From Macrophomina tecta (Eukaryota; Ascomycota; Dothideomycetes; Botryosphaeriales; Botryosphaeriaceae), in contig JAKSGN010000038.1 of NCBI GenBank assembly GCA_024180945.1, positions 186,001 through 250,000 on the forward strand: 64,000 bases of DNA, written 5' to 3'. A program made the position numbers and the translations under genes. Positions 45,801 through 59,400 of this stretch are shown here, piece after piece (within the stretch, counting starts at the first letter, position 1; every line of letters starts with the position of its first letter). The notes beneath the pieces are model-generated. The model was given only the letters and a program-made list of their open reading frames with translations. It made no database searches and was not told the origin of the DNA.

Positions 45801-48039
45801 TCGCTACTATATTTCTAAACTACTATATTATCCTCTCTTAATTCTCGTAGGGTTATCTCCTCTAAAGAGAGTTAGATAGTTCTTATTCTTTAGTCTTTTC
45901 TATTAGGCCCTAGCTAGTGCTCTCTATTATACCGCCGGTAAGGATTAGATATATATAAGATAGACCTAATATTCCTAGTATTATATATACCGAAATATCT
46001 TTTTTAAGATTATCTAGATATCTACTAAAGGTTTTAGGGCTACTAATTACTTTCGCAAAGCCTTATTCTTAGCCTTATGCTTTCTCCGCGTAGTTCCTTC
46101 GTAATAAGTGTTGTATCTAATTTTCGAAAAAACTAGACTCGATAGAACTTACTCCGCTTAAGGTACTATATTTTACCGAGAAGGCAGTATTTTATATACT
46201 ATAGTCCTAGTTCTATCTTAGACCTTCCTTAAAGTTACTATTAATGCTATTAATACTAGGCCTTATGCTATTATTTAAGTCTTTTATTTTTTCTAATAAT
46301 TTGAGGGTATCGTTTCGCTTAGTAGGGCTTATTTCTATAGTAGAATTATATTTTACTAAGGAGGCTTTACCTTCTACATTATAGTTCTAGTTCTAACTTA
46401 TACTATTATTAGAGTTATCTATATAGTTACTATATTTAGGCCTTATACTAGCTACTTTCTATCTTATACTAAAGATATATTCTTAGAAGATATCTAGTAG
46501 TTCTTATTTAATATTCTTAAAACTACTCTTAGGATTTTTAATAATATCCTAGATATCTTATTATAGGAAGAGTATATCGCTTACCTAGTTAATAAGGGGG
46601 TTGCGAGTTCTAAGCTAAGGTATTTCGAGAATAATATTGTATCCTAGAATTCTTTAGATATTAAGGGTAACCTAATTAAAGTATTTATTAATTTCTAGTA
46701 AGACTTCTTCTATCTTAATATATACTTATTCTTCTCTATAGTCGGTATTTCTTTCGTTAAATTTATTAAGAGAGTAGGGCTTTTTCTTCTTTTAATAAGA
46801 GATATTTAATTCTTATACTAGCTTATTATAAATAAAGTCTTCGCTTAATCTACTATTAACTAGTATCGAGATCTTACGTTCTTGTAGAACTTCAGTAATC
46901 TTAAATTATCTCTAAAGTTTCTTTCTAGTAAGAGTTTCCGTTTCTAATATACGTAATACTATATAAAGGAACCTAGACTATAGCCCCTAGATCGATTCTA
47001 ATATCGTAGGGCCGTCTAGTTTTTTAGCTTTAGATAGCTATAGACTTCGCTATATATATAGTCTTTTTATTCGTTAACTTAAAGGTATACTTACTTCTAG
47101 TTAGTCTATTTATTAGTATATAACTATTTTCGCTAGTAGACTATATTCTTTCGCACCTAGTATTAAAAAGTTAGTATATTAAGTTTCTTATCTAGTATCT
47201 ACTAAAGCGTATAGTTCTAGATAGTTACCATGCTATACTAATAAAGAATCTATACTAATCCTTAAAGAAAGTCGTAGTTTACTTATTATTAAGTAGTTAT
47301 TTCTTAATAATAAAATATTATAAGTGCGGTTTTCTTTATAATAATAAGTTCGTACTTCTTTCTATCTTACTTAATATAGGTTTTCTAGAGGGTTTCTTAG
47401 CGCTATATCTATAGTACTGTAAGGGCTAATTTCTTCTTGTAGGAAATCTAGATTATCTAGGTAAGTTAGTTATTCTCGTCCGTTATTTTTACGCTAATTC
47501 TATACTTAGCTATAAGGCGTTTAAGTTTTAAAAGAGTTATAGAGTCCGGTATAGCTTCTACTTCGCTATTTATTAAGTCGTATAGTTCTCCGGTCTCGCT
47601 ATTTACGAGCTCCTCGTCTAAAAAAAAGCTATTAATAATATCGCCGGTCTCGATAACTTCTTCGTTCCTAGTTATTATACTAAATTATCGAGGTTCGTAG
47701 AAGTACTATTCTAATATATTCTTACTACTTTAGTGCGTTTAATAGTTATCATTATAGTAGGCTATCTAGTATAGCGTATCGTAGTTATCTTAGCGAAATA
47801 TAACTAATACTTCATATTAAGCGCTTAAGGCCTACTTCTTCTCTTTCTTATTATAAGGGTTCTGCGGGTACTTAGAAGAGAAGTACTTATTACTACTATA
47901 GGTAATATAAAGTTAATTCTTATAGCGCTATTTCTATTCGTTTGTCTAGTTTAGATTAGGTCCTTTAGGCTTTTTATTATTATTTTGATCTTTATTTTCT
48001 TTCTTATCGTCTTAATAATTAGTAGTATCTAAAGCCATA
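42811..48039 (-). pseudogene. Gypsy-2 Pol and Gag zinc-knuckle part, RIP-degraded
   Basis: Read right to left: the Gag end with a ruined zinc knuckle (KYFSSKYPQNP near 47870), protease, reverse transcriptase with active site YFDDILIF at about 45180-45197 (both Asp kept), RNase H, integrase and a C-terminal tail near 43100-43250. Stops are dense, all explainable as former Gln or Trp codons. Domain order and the neighbouring LTR signals make it Ty3/gypsy. The chromodomain is inferred by analogy with gypsy-1 rather than clearly read. Confidence 0.82.
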
Positions 48040-48044
48040 GTATC

Positions 48045-51000
48045 TATTAGAATAAGTAATAGAATAGCTTATTTAGTAGTAAAAGGCATTAATTAGTATA
48101 AAGAGAGAGAGGGTTAGTAATCTAACTGCCTCTTATATGAGTAATTATAGCTAAGCAATATAGTATAATAATAAGAAGACCTTAAAATATATAATTAATC
48201 TAATATATTCCCTTTACGTACTGCCTGCTTGGGGAGTAGGTAATAAGAAAGATAGCTAAATGTAGATAGAAGTAAGTATTAAACTCGTATATATAAAAAG
48301 AAATAACTTTAAAGATATAAGTTTCCTAGCTAATATAAGTAAAGTAGTAAGGGTTGCGCCTTATCTTATATAAGGAAATAAGTAGAAGAAGATTAGTTAT
48401 AGAGTAGTATAAGTCTAATAGCCGTAATAAATTAAGTATACTTTTAGCGAGGTAAGGCTTTAGTTAAACTATCTACTAGAGGTGTATATTACTTACTTAG
48501 GCTTTCTAGCGTAGCTAATAGTAGTAAATATCTATATAATGTAGCTTAGTGTTAAGTTTACTAATATTTTTTTATATAAGGTAAAGTATCTACTTATTAT
48601 CGCACTAAACGTTAATTTAATAGCCTAGATTAAACTATATTTCTCTAAAGAGGTGCTTCTACTAGAAGCACTACTTAGTAGCTTTTAATAAGGTAAGAAG
48701 CTTAGCTTCGATAGTTAAGATTATAATAGTAGGCTACTTAATAGCTTTCTAATTAATAGCTACTTTGAATATTATAATAATCGAGCCTTAGTAGCTGCGG
48801 CGTATATTTAAATCATTAGTAAATACCGTATTACTACTAATAGTAAAGATGTAGTTCTTATTATAATTATCTTAGAAGTATAAGGCGAGTTTCTTCGTTT
48901 CTACTAGGTAGCTAAGGAGCTGCTATAATAGCTCTAGATAGCGAGAAGACAGATTAGTAAGGTAGAATAAGAGTACTAAATAGGTGTATATAATATTTAT
49001 TCTTATACTAGTAGCTATAAACTGCGCTAAGCTAATCCTACTTTAATAAAGATAAATATCTTATGCGCTTATATACGTGCCTTAATTCGCTTAAAGTATT
49101 TTATCTAATAGAAGAGGCGTTAGTAGAAAGTAATTTTTACTAATACCGTAGCGAGCGATAAGGCTAGAGATATATAATTTTTAAGAAAGCTATAAGAGCT
49201 TCTACTCTCTATTTCTTATAATATATAAGGCTAAGAACTATTATACTTCTCCTAGTACTCTTATCTTATAGTATTTAAATAGATCTTCTTAGAAAGTATT
49301 TATAAAAGGCTTATCTCGCTTATAGTATACTATAATAATGTTATCTATAAAGAAGAAGACGAATAGGCGATCGTTTATAAATAAATAAGATATATTTAGT
49401 ACTTAAGTTAGGCCGAGCTCTTTTAAAGATTTATAGAAATATCTCTACTAGAGAGCTAAAGACTTCTTAAGGCTATAAAGCGCTTATAATAGTTAAAGAA
49501 TTTAATCTTATTTAAGCTTTATTTCTTCTAGAGGTTGATAGTATGTCCTTTTCTCGAGTAGTATATAAGGGAATACGTTTATAACGTCGTACTAGCGTAT
49601 TTCTAAGTCAAAGGTGTAGATGATAGTAATTAAGGCTTAGAAGATCTAGAAGGTAAGGGTAGCTATATAAGTATCTTACTAAGTAGCTTAGAGGTCTTCT
49701 CTTATATAGATATATGCCTTAACCTTAATAAGCTAACCGTGTTTATTAAACTTATACTTAAATACCTAGGTAAAAGAAATTACTTTCTTATTACGGCTTT
49801 TAGCTTTACTAAGTACTACTATTTCTTATACCCCCTTATTCTATAGTTCCTGGAGTTCTGTTTAAATTACCTCTAATAGATAAGTTTTTATTAGGTAGTT
49901 AAAGATATCTTTATAGAAGCGAGGTTTAGGTAGTAGTTAATCTCTATAAATACGTAGTAGGCCTATAGGTAGTATTTAAGCCTATACTAGAGTAGATTCC
50001 TAAAGAGATACGAGAAAAGATATAAATAGCATTTAATAGCTAAATATATTATTATAAATTAACGTAATATACGTATCTCTACGTGGTTTGCGAGTCCTTA
50101 ATCTATAGATAATTAGATTTAGATTAATATTCGCTATAATATTACGTTTTCTTAGGGCACAGTTTTCTCTAGTAGCTTTTAAATTAGATAGATTCTTGTA
50201 TTAGGCTAGAAGAAGAGGCCCGAGTCCTCGTAATTACTAATTCTATTAATCTTTACCCCCTAAGCCTTAAGAGGCTAAGCTATAAGAGGCTTATTATTTA
50301 ACTAGAGTAGATTAATCGGGTAATTAGTAATCTAAAGGCTCTAGTAATTAGTTATCTTAAGTTAGGCCTACTTATAGGCTGCTTTCTATATACTTTTCGC
50401 TTGCGAGGCCTTTACTAGTTAATTCTAAAGAACTTAGTAGGTAATCTAGTTATACTTCTAGTAATTAGGCGCCTAGAGTCTATAATAGTTTATTACTAAG
50501 GTTAAAGGAGGTCTTAGAGTTTTTATCTAAAGAAATAATATTCTTCTTATAAAGTGTAATACGAGGAATTACTATCTCTTACTTTTAATCCTACTTCTAC
50601 TACTATAGAGAGAGTATCTTTTTTAGATTCTCTAGAGAGAACTTACTTAATTCGTTAAAGGTAACGTCTTTAGAGCATACTATTTAGTTCTTTAAAGAAT
50701 ACTAGATTCTATAGATATTAGTAGAGTTATATCTAACTAAGTATCTAATAAGAATATACTTATCTAGCTTATTACTACGTAGAATATTCTTAAGTAGTAA
50801 GTAGGCTTTATAGCTATAGACTTATAGATAAGTTACTTTTAGCTTTTTACTATAAATAAACTTAAATAGCATTTTCTAGTTATAGCGCTTTATTAGAGTT
50901 CTATTATAGATATAGACTGCCACCTTTATTATTTTAGACTAGAGGTATTTAGGTAGATTAGTACTAACTTATAAGACTCTTGTCTTAATAATAATTAAGT

Positions 51001-53491
51001 GCCCTAAATGCTCTAATATACTATTTTACTAAGGGGTATAAGGAGCTAATATCTTATAGGTAACTTTCTAATATTTAAGCTACTACTTAAAGGCTTATAT
51101 AAGCGATACTTCTCTATCTAATCTAAAGAAAGGCGACTAATTTGCTAAATCTCGTTTTAATTATTTAAATAATATTAAGAAGGTGCTGGGTGTACTTATT
51201 CTTAGTTACGTAAGTAACTATAAAGGTAAACTTAGAAGAAGCGTATTTAAGATATATAATCTATTAGTAGCCGTTATTAGCTCGTGTTATTTATATTAAG
51301 TTAAATAAGACTCGAAAAAAGGCTTTAGTTAATAACTCCTCTAGATGTATTTCGTATAAGATTTATTAATGCGCCTTAGTGCGTGCGTATATATTATAGT
51401 AATTAGTTAAGTCTTAATTTATAATAACTGCTTTTTACGCTACTTAAGGTAAGGCCTTAATAGCTCTTTAGCCTACGTATATAAAGATATTATACTATTA
51501 TAAAGCTAGTAATAATTAATTAGTAAAGTTTAATATTATAGCTAGTAGATTATCTACTTTCTTATATTCTATAAAGAAGTAGTTTTAAGTAAAGATTAGA
51601 TAAGCTATAGTAAAGTTCTTTAAGTAGAGGTATATATGTTTTATATCTAATTTAATTTTCTTCTCTCTTGCCTTGGTAATGGAGACGAGGTTAGCTATAA
51701 ATAAGGGTATATAGGCAACGTCTATAAGCGTAATTATATGTAGACCCTTATAGTTAGTAGTATATACTAGTGCCTTACTAAATAACTCGATTTTAACTAT
51801 AGTATTTCTTAAGATAACGTAGTTATCTAGCCCTACGTTTCTTATTTTAGTATAGCAATCCTTTATATACTTATTATAGATATAATATGTAGTACTAGTA
51901 TTAGTAATCTATAATAGATTAAGCGTTATAGGCCTTGAAATACGTTTTGCATTAAATACTAAGGTAACTACTACTAGAAATAAGGATAATATCTTATTCT
52001 TTTAACCTTAGTTTAGCTCTTATTCTTTTTAAGAAGCGTTGTCTTGCTTCTTCTAGACTTAGCCGTGGTTTTAGCTATTCTTAAACTATTTAATGGCTCG
52101 CTCTACCTTCTCCTTAGTTTATAGATTTTCTAATATCTTAGTAATCTTCTCCTAAATATTCCTATTAGGCGTCTAGTTAGCTGGCTTAGTAGCTAGGTTA
52201 TAGTAGTAGTACTTATTATAGAAGTAATACTCTCTATATAAGTAGGAAAATAGGTTCTTCTCCTACTTCTTATTTCTTAGGGAGGCGGTAAAAGCGGCTT
52301 TAATAGCCTTTAGGTTCTTAGAAGTATTCTAGCGCTAGTAGTTTCGGTACTTAATAATTAAATTATAAAGGGGCTTAGTAAGCTTATTATTATAGAGCTT
52401 AATCTTATAGTTAGTAGCCTAGTAGCTATTAAGAGATATAAACGCCTTAAAAAAGGCGGTCTTACCTCTATTATCTACTACGTTAGGTAGTTTAAGCTTC
52501 TTTATCTTAAAGAGAGTCTCTTTTTATTATACGAGCTACTTCTTAATATTTTAGCTACTAGGAGGCTTTTCTAATTAGCGTAGCTAATTAATAATAAGTC
52601 CTTTCTAAGTCTTCTTTATTGGTTAGAGCCGTGCCTTAAGTACTATAAGCTAAGAGTAAGGATAAGAGTCGTCTCTAAGCTTATAAAGAATAGGTAGTAA
52701 TAGCTAACTAACTAAGTTCTTAATAATTATAAAAAGGTTATTAATTTCCTTCTTTAGCTTCTCGTAGTTCTTAAGTTTACGCTTATACATTCTTATTTAT
52801 ATTTTATAGCAGTTCTATACGTATGCGGGTTCGTTATCTATAGGCTTAGGAGGTTCGGTTGGTTTAGTTAGTTAAGTAGGTTTATTAGGCTTTAAAGAAT
52901 TAATATAATTAAATATATCATACTTCTTAGCTCGTAATTAGATAATAAAGTACTATTTATACTAATTATCGGCTGTTTTTAAGATAATAATAGGCTTAGA
53001 AGACGTTATAGCGTAGTATTACGTTACGTTACGTTGCGTTGCGTACTAATATAGGCATAGGTAAGTTACTAAAGTAGGTAGAAGGCATAAGGCTAATAAA
53101 TAAGCCGTTACTTAAGTATATTACGCTAGGGAGGCAGTAAGGGCACTCTACTATAGGTAGAAAATATATTATAGAAGATAGTAAGGGCGCTCTATTATAA
53201 AACACGTATAGTAGATAATTACTAGAAAGAAAGGTCCGGATACTACGAAATACTCGAAATAGCATAATGCGGTGCTAGAAAGAATAGCTTAGATTATAGA
53301 AGATATTAAAGATGTATCTAGGCTTATAACTATTAAAATAAGTAATAGGATAGCTTATTTAGTAGTAAAAGACATTAATTAATATAAAGAGAAAGAGGGT
53401 TAGTAACTTAACTACCTCTTATACGAGTAATTATAGCTAAGTGATATAGTATAATAATAAGAAGATCTTAAAATACGTAATTAATTTAATA
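48045..53491 (-). mobile_element. Ty1/copia element 2, complete, TSD GTATC
   Basis: The 5447 bp element has 161 bp LTRs (48045-48205 and 53331-53491) that start TATTAGAATAAG/TATTAAAATAAG and end TAATA. GTATC flanks both sides (48040-48044 and 53492-53496). Beside the right LTR is GTTATAAGCC (53321-53330), the same primer-binding site as copia-1. The element sits in the gag region of gypsy-2, just upstream of the zinc knuckle. Confidence 0.93.
48206..53330 (-). pseudogene. Copia-2 Gag-Pol relic
   Basis: The minus-strand reverse-transcriptase active site reads VFFFIDNIIIVY near 49334-49369; the second Asp of the DD pair has become Asn. Integrase lies to its right and RNase H to its left, the Ty1/copia order. 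RIP-type stops occur throughout. Interior length (5.1 kb) fits one Gag-Pol frame. A short open frame at 53029-53265 is a chance opening near the 5' leader. Confidence 0.8.
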
Positions 53492-53496
53492 GTATC

Positions 53497-54423
53497 TTCT
53501 TTTTCTAACGTAGTGCATTCTTAGTATAGCTTAGTTATATTTACTTAGTAGCTACTCTTTTTTTTAAACTATCTATTGGTGTGTCTTCTATCTATATTAG
53601 TAGCTAGGTAGATTAGTTTCGCGAGTATTTTTAGTTTATTATAGTAGAATATAGCCTCTTTAATCTTATTCTTTAGGCCGCGGTAGTATAGCTATCGGAG
53701 TATATAGTCTAAGTATTTTCTAGTAATATAGGTGGCTTCTTAGAATTCGGCCGTATAGTCGAGTACGGACTTTTTTTACTAGATTTTAAAAAGAATTTAA
53801 TTAGTATGCTTAGCCTTATCGATAGTACTAAAAGCGTTCTATAGTTATTTAGCGAATATCCTATAGTTAAAAAAGATAGCCTAGGTCTAAAGTAACTATT
53901 ATTATTATAGCTTCTCTTAGGTTTCTCGTTTATAGGGTCTAAACTACTTTTCTACTACTCCTCGAAGGAAGGTACTAGCGTAGCGAACCTTATCTACGTT
54001 ATTACCGAATTATTCTTTAGCGAAGTATAGATAGTCTTTTAACTATATAAGAAAGCTCTACGTCTTAGTATACTCTCTATAGTAAAGGTTCGGTTTTAGT
54101 ACCTTAACCTTAGTAGTTAGGTCTCTTATAGGACTTAGCCTAGTGGCCTAGTTCTATTAACCCCTTAGAATACGATTCTCGGCTCGTAGTTTCTAAATTA
54201 TCTATATAAGTTCTTTTATAGTAGGCTCCGTTTGCTCCTATTAAGTAGGCTAAGGGGGCCCGGGAGTTAGTATATAGAAAATAGCTAGATGATCTTATTC
54301 TACGCTAATATTCTTTATATTAACTAAGTCTATTACTGTTTTCTAAACTCGTTAGGGGATAATACCTTATCTAATAAAACTTAATCTCGGAACCTTCCTC
54401 TCCTTGCAAGAATAGTAGTTAAA
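53497..54423 (-). pseudogene. Gypsy-2 Gag N-terminal part and leader
   Basis: This is the 5' portion of gypsy-2 on the right of the copia-2 insertion. It is degraded Gag coding sequence with RIP-type stops, and the leader next to the 5' LTR reads CTTTAACTACTATTCTTG on the minus strand. No separate gene is present. Confidence 0.6.
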
Positions 54424-54870
54424 GTATAATAAGCGGGCCTTTATCTCTAAGAATCTAAATACTAAAGAGAAAGAAAATCTATTAAGGGGGTTTTCCTTAA
54501 GTAGATATAAGAAGAGGGTAAGAGTAAGTTAAATACGTAATAAGACTAAGTACTATGTGCGAAGGCTGTATTACTAATAATATACTAAATTATTATTAAA
54601 GTTAACTATGGAGGTCAAAGCTATCTAAAGAATATAGTTTATATACTAGTAGAAAATATATATAATCTATATACTTAGTAAAGGTATTACGCTTAGTAAC
54701 TAATCGCGACTATTCTACTAAGTAGTTAGGTTAACCTACTTAATTTCTAGGCGAGTAGGTCTAACTAATTACGGGAGTTACGTAATTTCTAACCTATATT
54801 TCTTCGGTTCTACTCGCCTTCGGCGGGGCTATTTCTACCTTTATTACCCTATATAGGCTGCGCCATAACA
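54424..54870 (-). repeat. Gypsy-2 5' LTR
   Basis: Right-hand copy of the LTR, ending TAACA at 54870 and followed by the TACTA target duplication. Confidence 0.92.
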
Positions 54871-54875
54871 TACTA

Positions 54876-55316
54876 TTAATTAAGAATAAGTAGTATAAGG
54901 TATAAGAGAAATGCTTAGAAGAGTTTTCTTATTAGTTCTCTTTCGTAACTAAGCTAAAGTTTATTATATATATATATAATATTCTAATAGATAGTATATT
55001 AGTTCTTAAATTATTTTTATTCTTAGGCGTCGTTATCTAGTAGTAAGGGCGGTAGGTTACCTAGATTTAAAATCTAATTAGGTTAGGTAGTCTAATTAGA
55101 ATCTACTATTTTCTAAATACCTAGAGCCTTAGCTCCTAAGCGTATAAGGTATAGCTAGTTATTCTAGTCTAAAGGTCGATTAAGAATAATAGTTTTCTTA
55201 GTTAATTTCGCTATTACTAAATAGTCTCATATTAGAATTCTTTTATTAGTTCTCGAGGAGTAACTTCTTACTCTTTATCTAATTTATATATTAAATGCGA
55301 TAGCCGGGCTTATAAC
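54876..55316 (-). pseudogene. Copia-4 leader and Gag start
   Basis: Interior of the older copia element, on the right of gypsy-2. The primer-binding site GTTATAAGCCC (55306-55316, minus strand) adjoins the LTR at 55317 and equals that of copia-1 apart from one G-to-A change. The coding part is too eroded to translate with confidence. Confidence 0.65.
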
Positions 55317-55727
55317 TATCGAATTTAGATAGGCCTTAGGCCCGAACTCGGTAAGATTAGAAGAGAGAATCGAATTTCTATCTATATACTTCTATTTATT
55401 TTTCTAACTAGAGGAGAATAAGTATCCTTAAATATATAACTCTAAAATAGTATAACCGAGAAATTAAGAATATCTAAGGAAAAGTAGAAGATCCGAGGTA
55501 AAGAAAATACTAAGAAAGAAATTAATATAGAGCCTAAGAAAGTAATAATAAGTATTATCTAAAAAATAAGGGAATTCTAGTTATTAAATTAGATAGGGTC
55601 ACAATTACTAGATAATAAGTAGTATAAATTAAAAGAAAGAGGCTTAGAAGTCGCTTTATATTCTTAAAAACTAAGACTAACTACTTTAGAATATATCTAT
55701 ATACTTATATATAGTTATATTTTAATA
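55317..55727 (-). repeat. Copia-type LTR (about 411 bp) shared by two interiors
   Basis: It starts TATCGAATTT and ends TTTAATA (mutated TG...CA). On its left is a copia primer-binding site, as expected of a 5' LTR. On its right is TACCCCCTT (minus strand AAGGGGGTA), as expected of a 3' LTR, in the same arrangement as at 5541 in copia-1. It resembles the probable solo LTR at 11150. It therefore looks like the middle LTR of a tandem arrangement. Confidence 0.65.
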
Positions 55728-56420
55728 TACCCCCTTCGTGCCTTGCCTAATAGGGAAGTATACAACAAAAAAGATTAAAAATAATAGTATTAAACTATAA
55801 AAATTATATAGGGTATTAAATTCTAAAAAGTATAATAGACGCAAAGATAAGAAAGTAAAGAAAAAGTATACTTTAAGTAGAGAAAAATATAGAGTAAACT
55901 TCTTAGTTCTAGCTAAGTAACTAAGGATGCTAGAATCCGCTTTCTAAATAAATTAAGGCCTTATAGAACTTCGGGAACGAGATATATAAAAGTAGTTAAT
56001 TATTATTAGAACGCCTTTCGACGGCGGCTATTTATCTACGCTATACTACCTTTCTTTTCTAGGCGGCTCGAGGCTGCTACTATTCTCGGGAAAAGATCTT
56101 CTTCTTACTAACTACCGTATCCTAATATCTAGGCGGGTGAATTTTAATAGATCATAATCTATTATAGTCCTCAGATGCGGAAAGTTAATTAGAGAGAAAA
56201 AGAAATCTAGAGAAATAAAAGAAAAGAAAAGAAAAAATAAACTCTTTATATTACTTCTTCTATCTATTATCTTCTTCTAAAGCGTTATGACTCGAAAACT
56301 AAAAAGAAAAGGACTTTTTTTTTTTTTTTTATATATATCCTAGACCTTCGTATCGCCGTACTGGTCTATAGAAGGTGCTAATAAGAAAGAAAAAGCGAAG
56401 AAGATATTTTATAGTAGGGC
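55728..56420 (-). other. 3' non-coding interior of an LTR element
   Basis: It begins with a polypurine tract on the minus strand (AAGGGGGTA). The first 35 bp resemble the same position in copia-2 (48206-48240). No coding frame is visible. A run of about 17 T lies near 56315-56331. No RNase H or other pol sequence was recognised here, although a copia element would have it next to this position. Confidence 0.5.
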
Positions 56421-59400
56421 GGGGATTCTCTTTTTCTAAATTGGTAGTTTAATTATTATACTTAGGACGGGGTTTCCTCCTTAGAGAGAGAGGAAACAGT
56501 CGCTAGCGACTAGCGATTCTACTTTAAGTTCGTTATTAAAGATTAAGATAATTTTATCTAGCTTAGCTTTCTTTAGTATCTTCTAGGGTAAATAAAATTC
56601 TAGCGGTGCTAAGCGTTTCTTATTTCTAGGTATCTCTAGCTCCGGCTAGCGTTTCTTCTTATCGGTGTAGAAGCGCTACCTAATTACGGTACGTTAGTCG
56701 ATATCGTATTATATAGCGTACTTATAACGCTCTAGGAATATAAACTAAGCTTCTAGAGCTCGGAGCTCTTAAATTAGTAGAATATTCTTTCGACCCGTAA
56801 AGTATTATAACGTCTCTTATATTTTATCTTTCGGGAAGGTCTTTCTTATAACCTTAGAAATTACTACGCCGAAGTTAAGAGTGCCCGTAGCGTAATCTTT
56901 AGTTATAGTATTAAAGTTATTCTATAGAATATCCTTCTATAACTCAAGTCCGCTACGGAGGGCTTTAATATTATACTTTAGATAATTCTAAGTAAGTATA
57001 TTCGTAACTCGGCTTACGTATTTCGTAAGAGATGCTAGTATCTCTTTCTAGCACTCGATCTATACTTTTATAGCTATGAATATAGTCTATTTAACCCTCT
57101 CTAGAATTTTAGTCACTTAGGCGATTTATTAGAAGGTAACTCAGTATATAAATTCTAGATACCTAATAGAAGCTAGAATTTCTTTTATTCTTAGAAGCTC
57201 TTCCGACTCGTTATTAATCTTAGATCTAGTCTTTCTTCGCGGAAGCGGTATTAGGGTCTCTATTACTTTATTATTATTATCTAGGTCTAAGGAGTTCTTC
57301 TTCTCGAGGCGAGTAGTCGTCTTTATAGTTATAGTCTTTAGAGTTCTTTATAACTTCTCTATAAATGCCCTCTTAATTATAATATAAATTCTATATTTCT
57401 TTACGCTCTTAATAAGAGATCTACTAGAAGAGTCGCTATTATTATAAATAATAAGATAGTTTATAGTTAAGAAAACCGTGTTATAGATAGTAGCTTTCGC
57501 GGCCTAAAGAAAGTCCTTCTATACTTATTAATTTAATATATATATTGGCTTTTTTATAATAGCGATATTTTTATTATAGTAGACCTTGCTTCTCTTTAGT
57601 ATCTTAATATTAATGACGTCGCTTAGCTTCTCTATAGTAACCTTATTGGGCGAAGAAATATTAATTACGGAGAGGCATTCTATAATATTAGTAGAGTATT
57701 TCGGCGACGTCGTATTTTTAGTTAGACCGGGGCGGGCTACTATTTTACGTACTTTCTACTAGTAGCTTTACTAATCTGAATATATTAGGGACTTCTTATT
57801 AGATTTAAAGAGGTAGTCTTTTTTTTTATATCTAGCGAGGATCTTCTAATAAGCGGTTTTATAAGTAATAGAAGAATTAAACTGCTCTAGATTAATCTTA
57901 TAAACTAGCTTAGGCAGAAATAGTATATCGAAGTTATTATAGCTATATAGTCCTACGGTCTTATAACTAGAATTATACTAGGGGCAAGTCTTCTTAGCTA
58001 TTTAGATAGCGCTCTTATTTATTAATCTAATTAATAACTAAAAGCCTGCGGAGCTAATATAAACGTAGTTATTATATATACTAAAGGTTATCTTAATATT
58101 GTTCGGGAATTACTAGATAAGGGCTAGCTTTCTAAGAGGCTCTATCGTGACTAAAAAACCGCTAATAGTAGTAAAATTTCTAGGCTAGAGCTCGTATAGG
58201 TATTATAACGAGATAATTCTAGTTTAGAGTACTATACGAATAACCTAGTAGGCTAAATTACTACTTAGAATAATATTCTCGGGCGGGAGATTATTAGTCG
58301 TAACGATTATATTAGTATTATATAGTTTTATTAAATATAGTTCTTTATATTCTACTGCCTTCTTTTATATTATTATCCGTTATACTACTTCTTACGAATA
58401 GTCGTTACTAAAATACTATATATTCTTCTTAGCGGGATAGAAGGGAGGGGAGATTTCCTTATCTATCGCCTTTAGTGGCGCTATTTCGGGATTAGGGGAG
58501 GTTAAGCGTGTAGATACTAGTAATTTTATTAGTTATTCGGGTAGAATATAGCTCTACGTACCGTAAGGGGGGTCTTAGAAAAGTTCTTAGAAGGATTTAG
58601 CTTTCTCTTTATTAAATTCGTCTGCTTTAATATCTTATAAGGTAATTCTATCTAGTAGTACCGCTAAGACCGATTCTTCGAGTTCGTGGGTGCGTAGTAA
58701 CTAGAAGAGGTAGTTCTAGAATATCGTTTTAGTAGGGGTGATAGAACTAATGTAGATAGCTTTTAGTTTCGGATTATTATTCGTGGGATCGGTTAATTCG
58801 AGGAAGTGGGCGAACTTTTTATCGTTATAATAGAAGTTAAGAATCGCCTATAAATTAGTTTTAGAGATAAGGGTTCGCTAAATATAGTCTAGAAAGTATC
58901 TTAGGTCATAGTACCCGTCTTCTGGGTTAAGAAAGCCTAGGTAATAGTAGTTAATAAGATATACGATCGACCGTATAATTATTTCGTAAAGATTAAGGGG
59001 GGTAATTAGAATAGAAGATTACTTAAGAATATTAATAGTTATCTCGATAATCGCCTTCTCTTAGATAATAGCGCTAATCCCAGTAGAAAGGTTAGTAATT
59101 ATTTAGAAGATTTAGCATTTCTAGGTTCTATATATAGCGTCGCGCGCGGCTAGAAGTTCGAAAGAGAGGGCGGTCGTAAGCTACTTATCTATTATAGTCT
59201 CGTCTAGAGCGTGCTAGAAGTCGAAATACTTAGTAAGAAACTATAGAATATTATTAAAGTTACAAAAGCTTACTAGATTATCCGCTATAAAATAATCCGG
59301 CCTTCGGGCGCGGATTATATTAATAATTAAGTAAGTAATAGAAAAACGGAGCGTCTCTAATAAGGCTAGTAAGCTAGGAAAATAGTTACTTATATTAGTA

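Larger units (their letters stand above)
41514..54870 (-). mobile_element. Ty3/gypsy chromovirus-like element 2, TSD TACTA, holding copia-2
   Basis: LTRs of about 446 bp (41514-41959 and 54424-54870) read on the minus strand from TGTTATGGCGCAGCC to CTTATTATA. TACTA flanks both sides (41509-41513 and 54871-54875). The polypurine tract AAGAGGGGGATAG lies beside the left LTR, and the leader CTTTAACTACTATTCTTG beside the right LTR, almost the same as in gypsy-1. Net length without copia-2 is about 7.9 kb. The element split an older copia (copia-4). Confidence 0.93.

Noticed and set aside
53029..53265. Minus-strand 78-codon ORF
   Set aside because: Lies in the AT-rich Gag/leader region of copia-2 and has no domain; a chance opening in RIP-mutated sequence.
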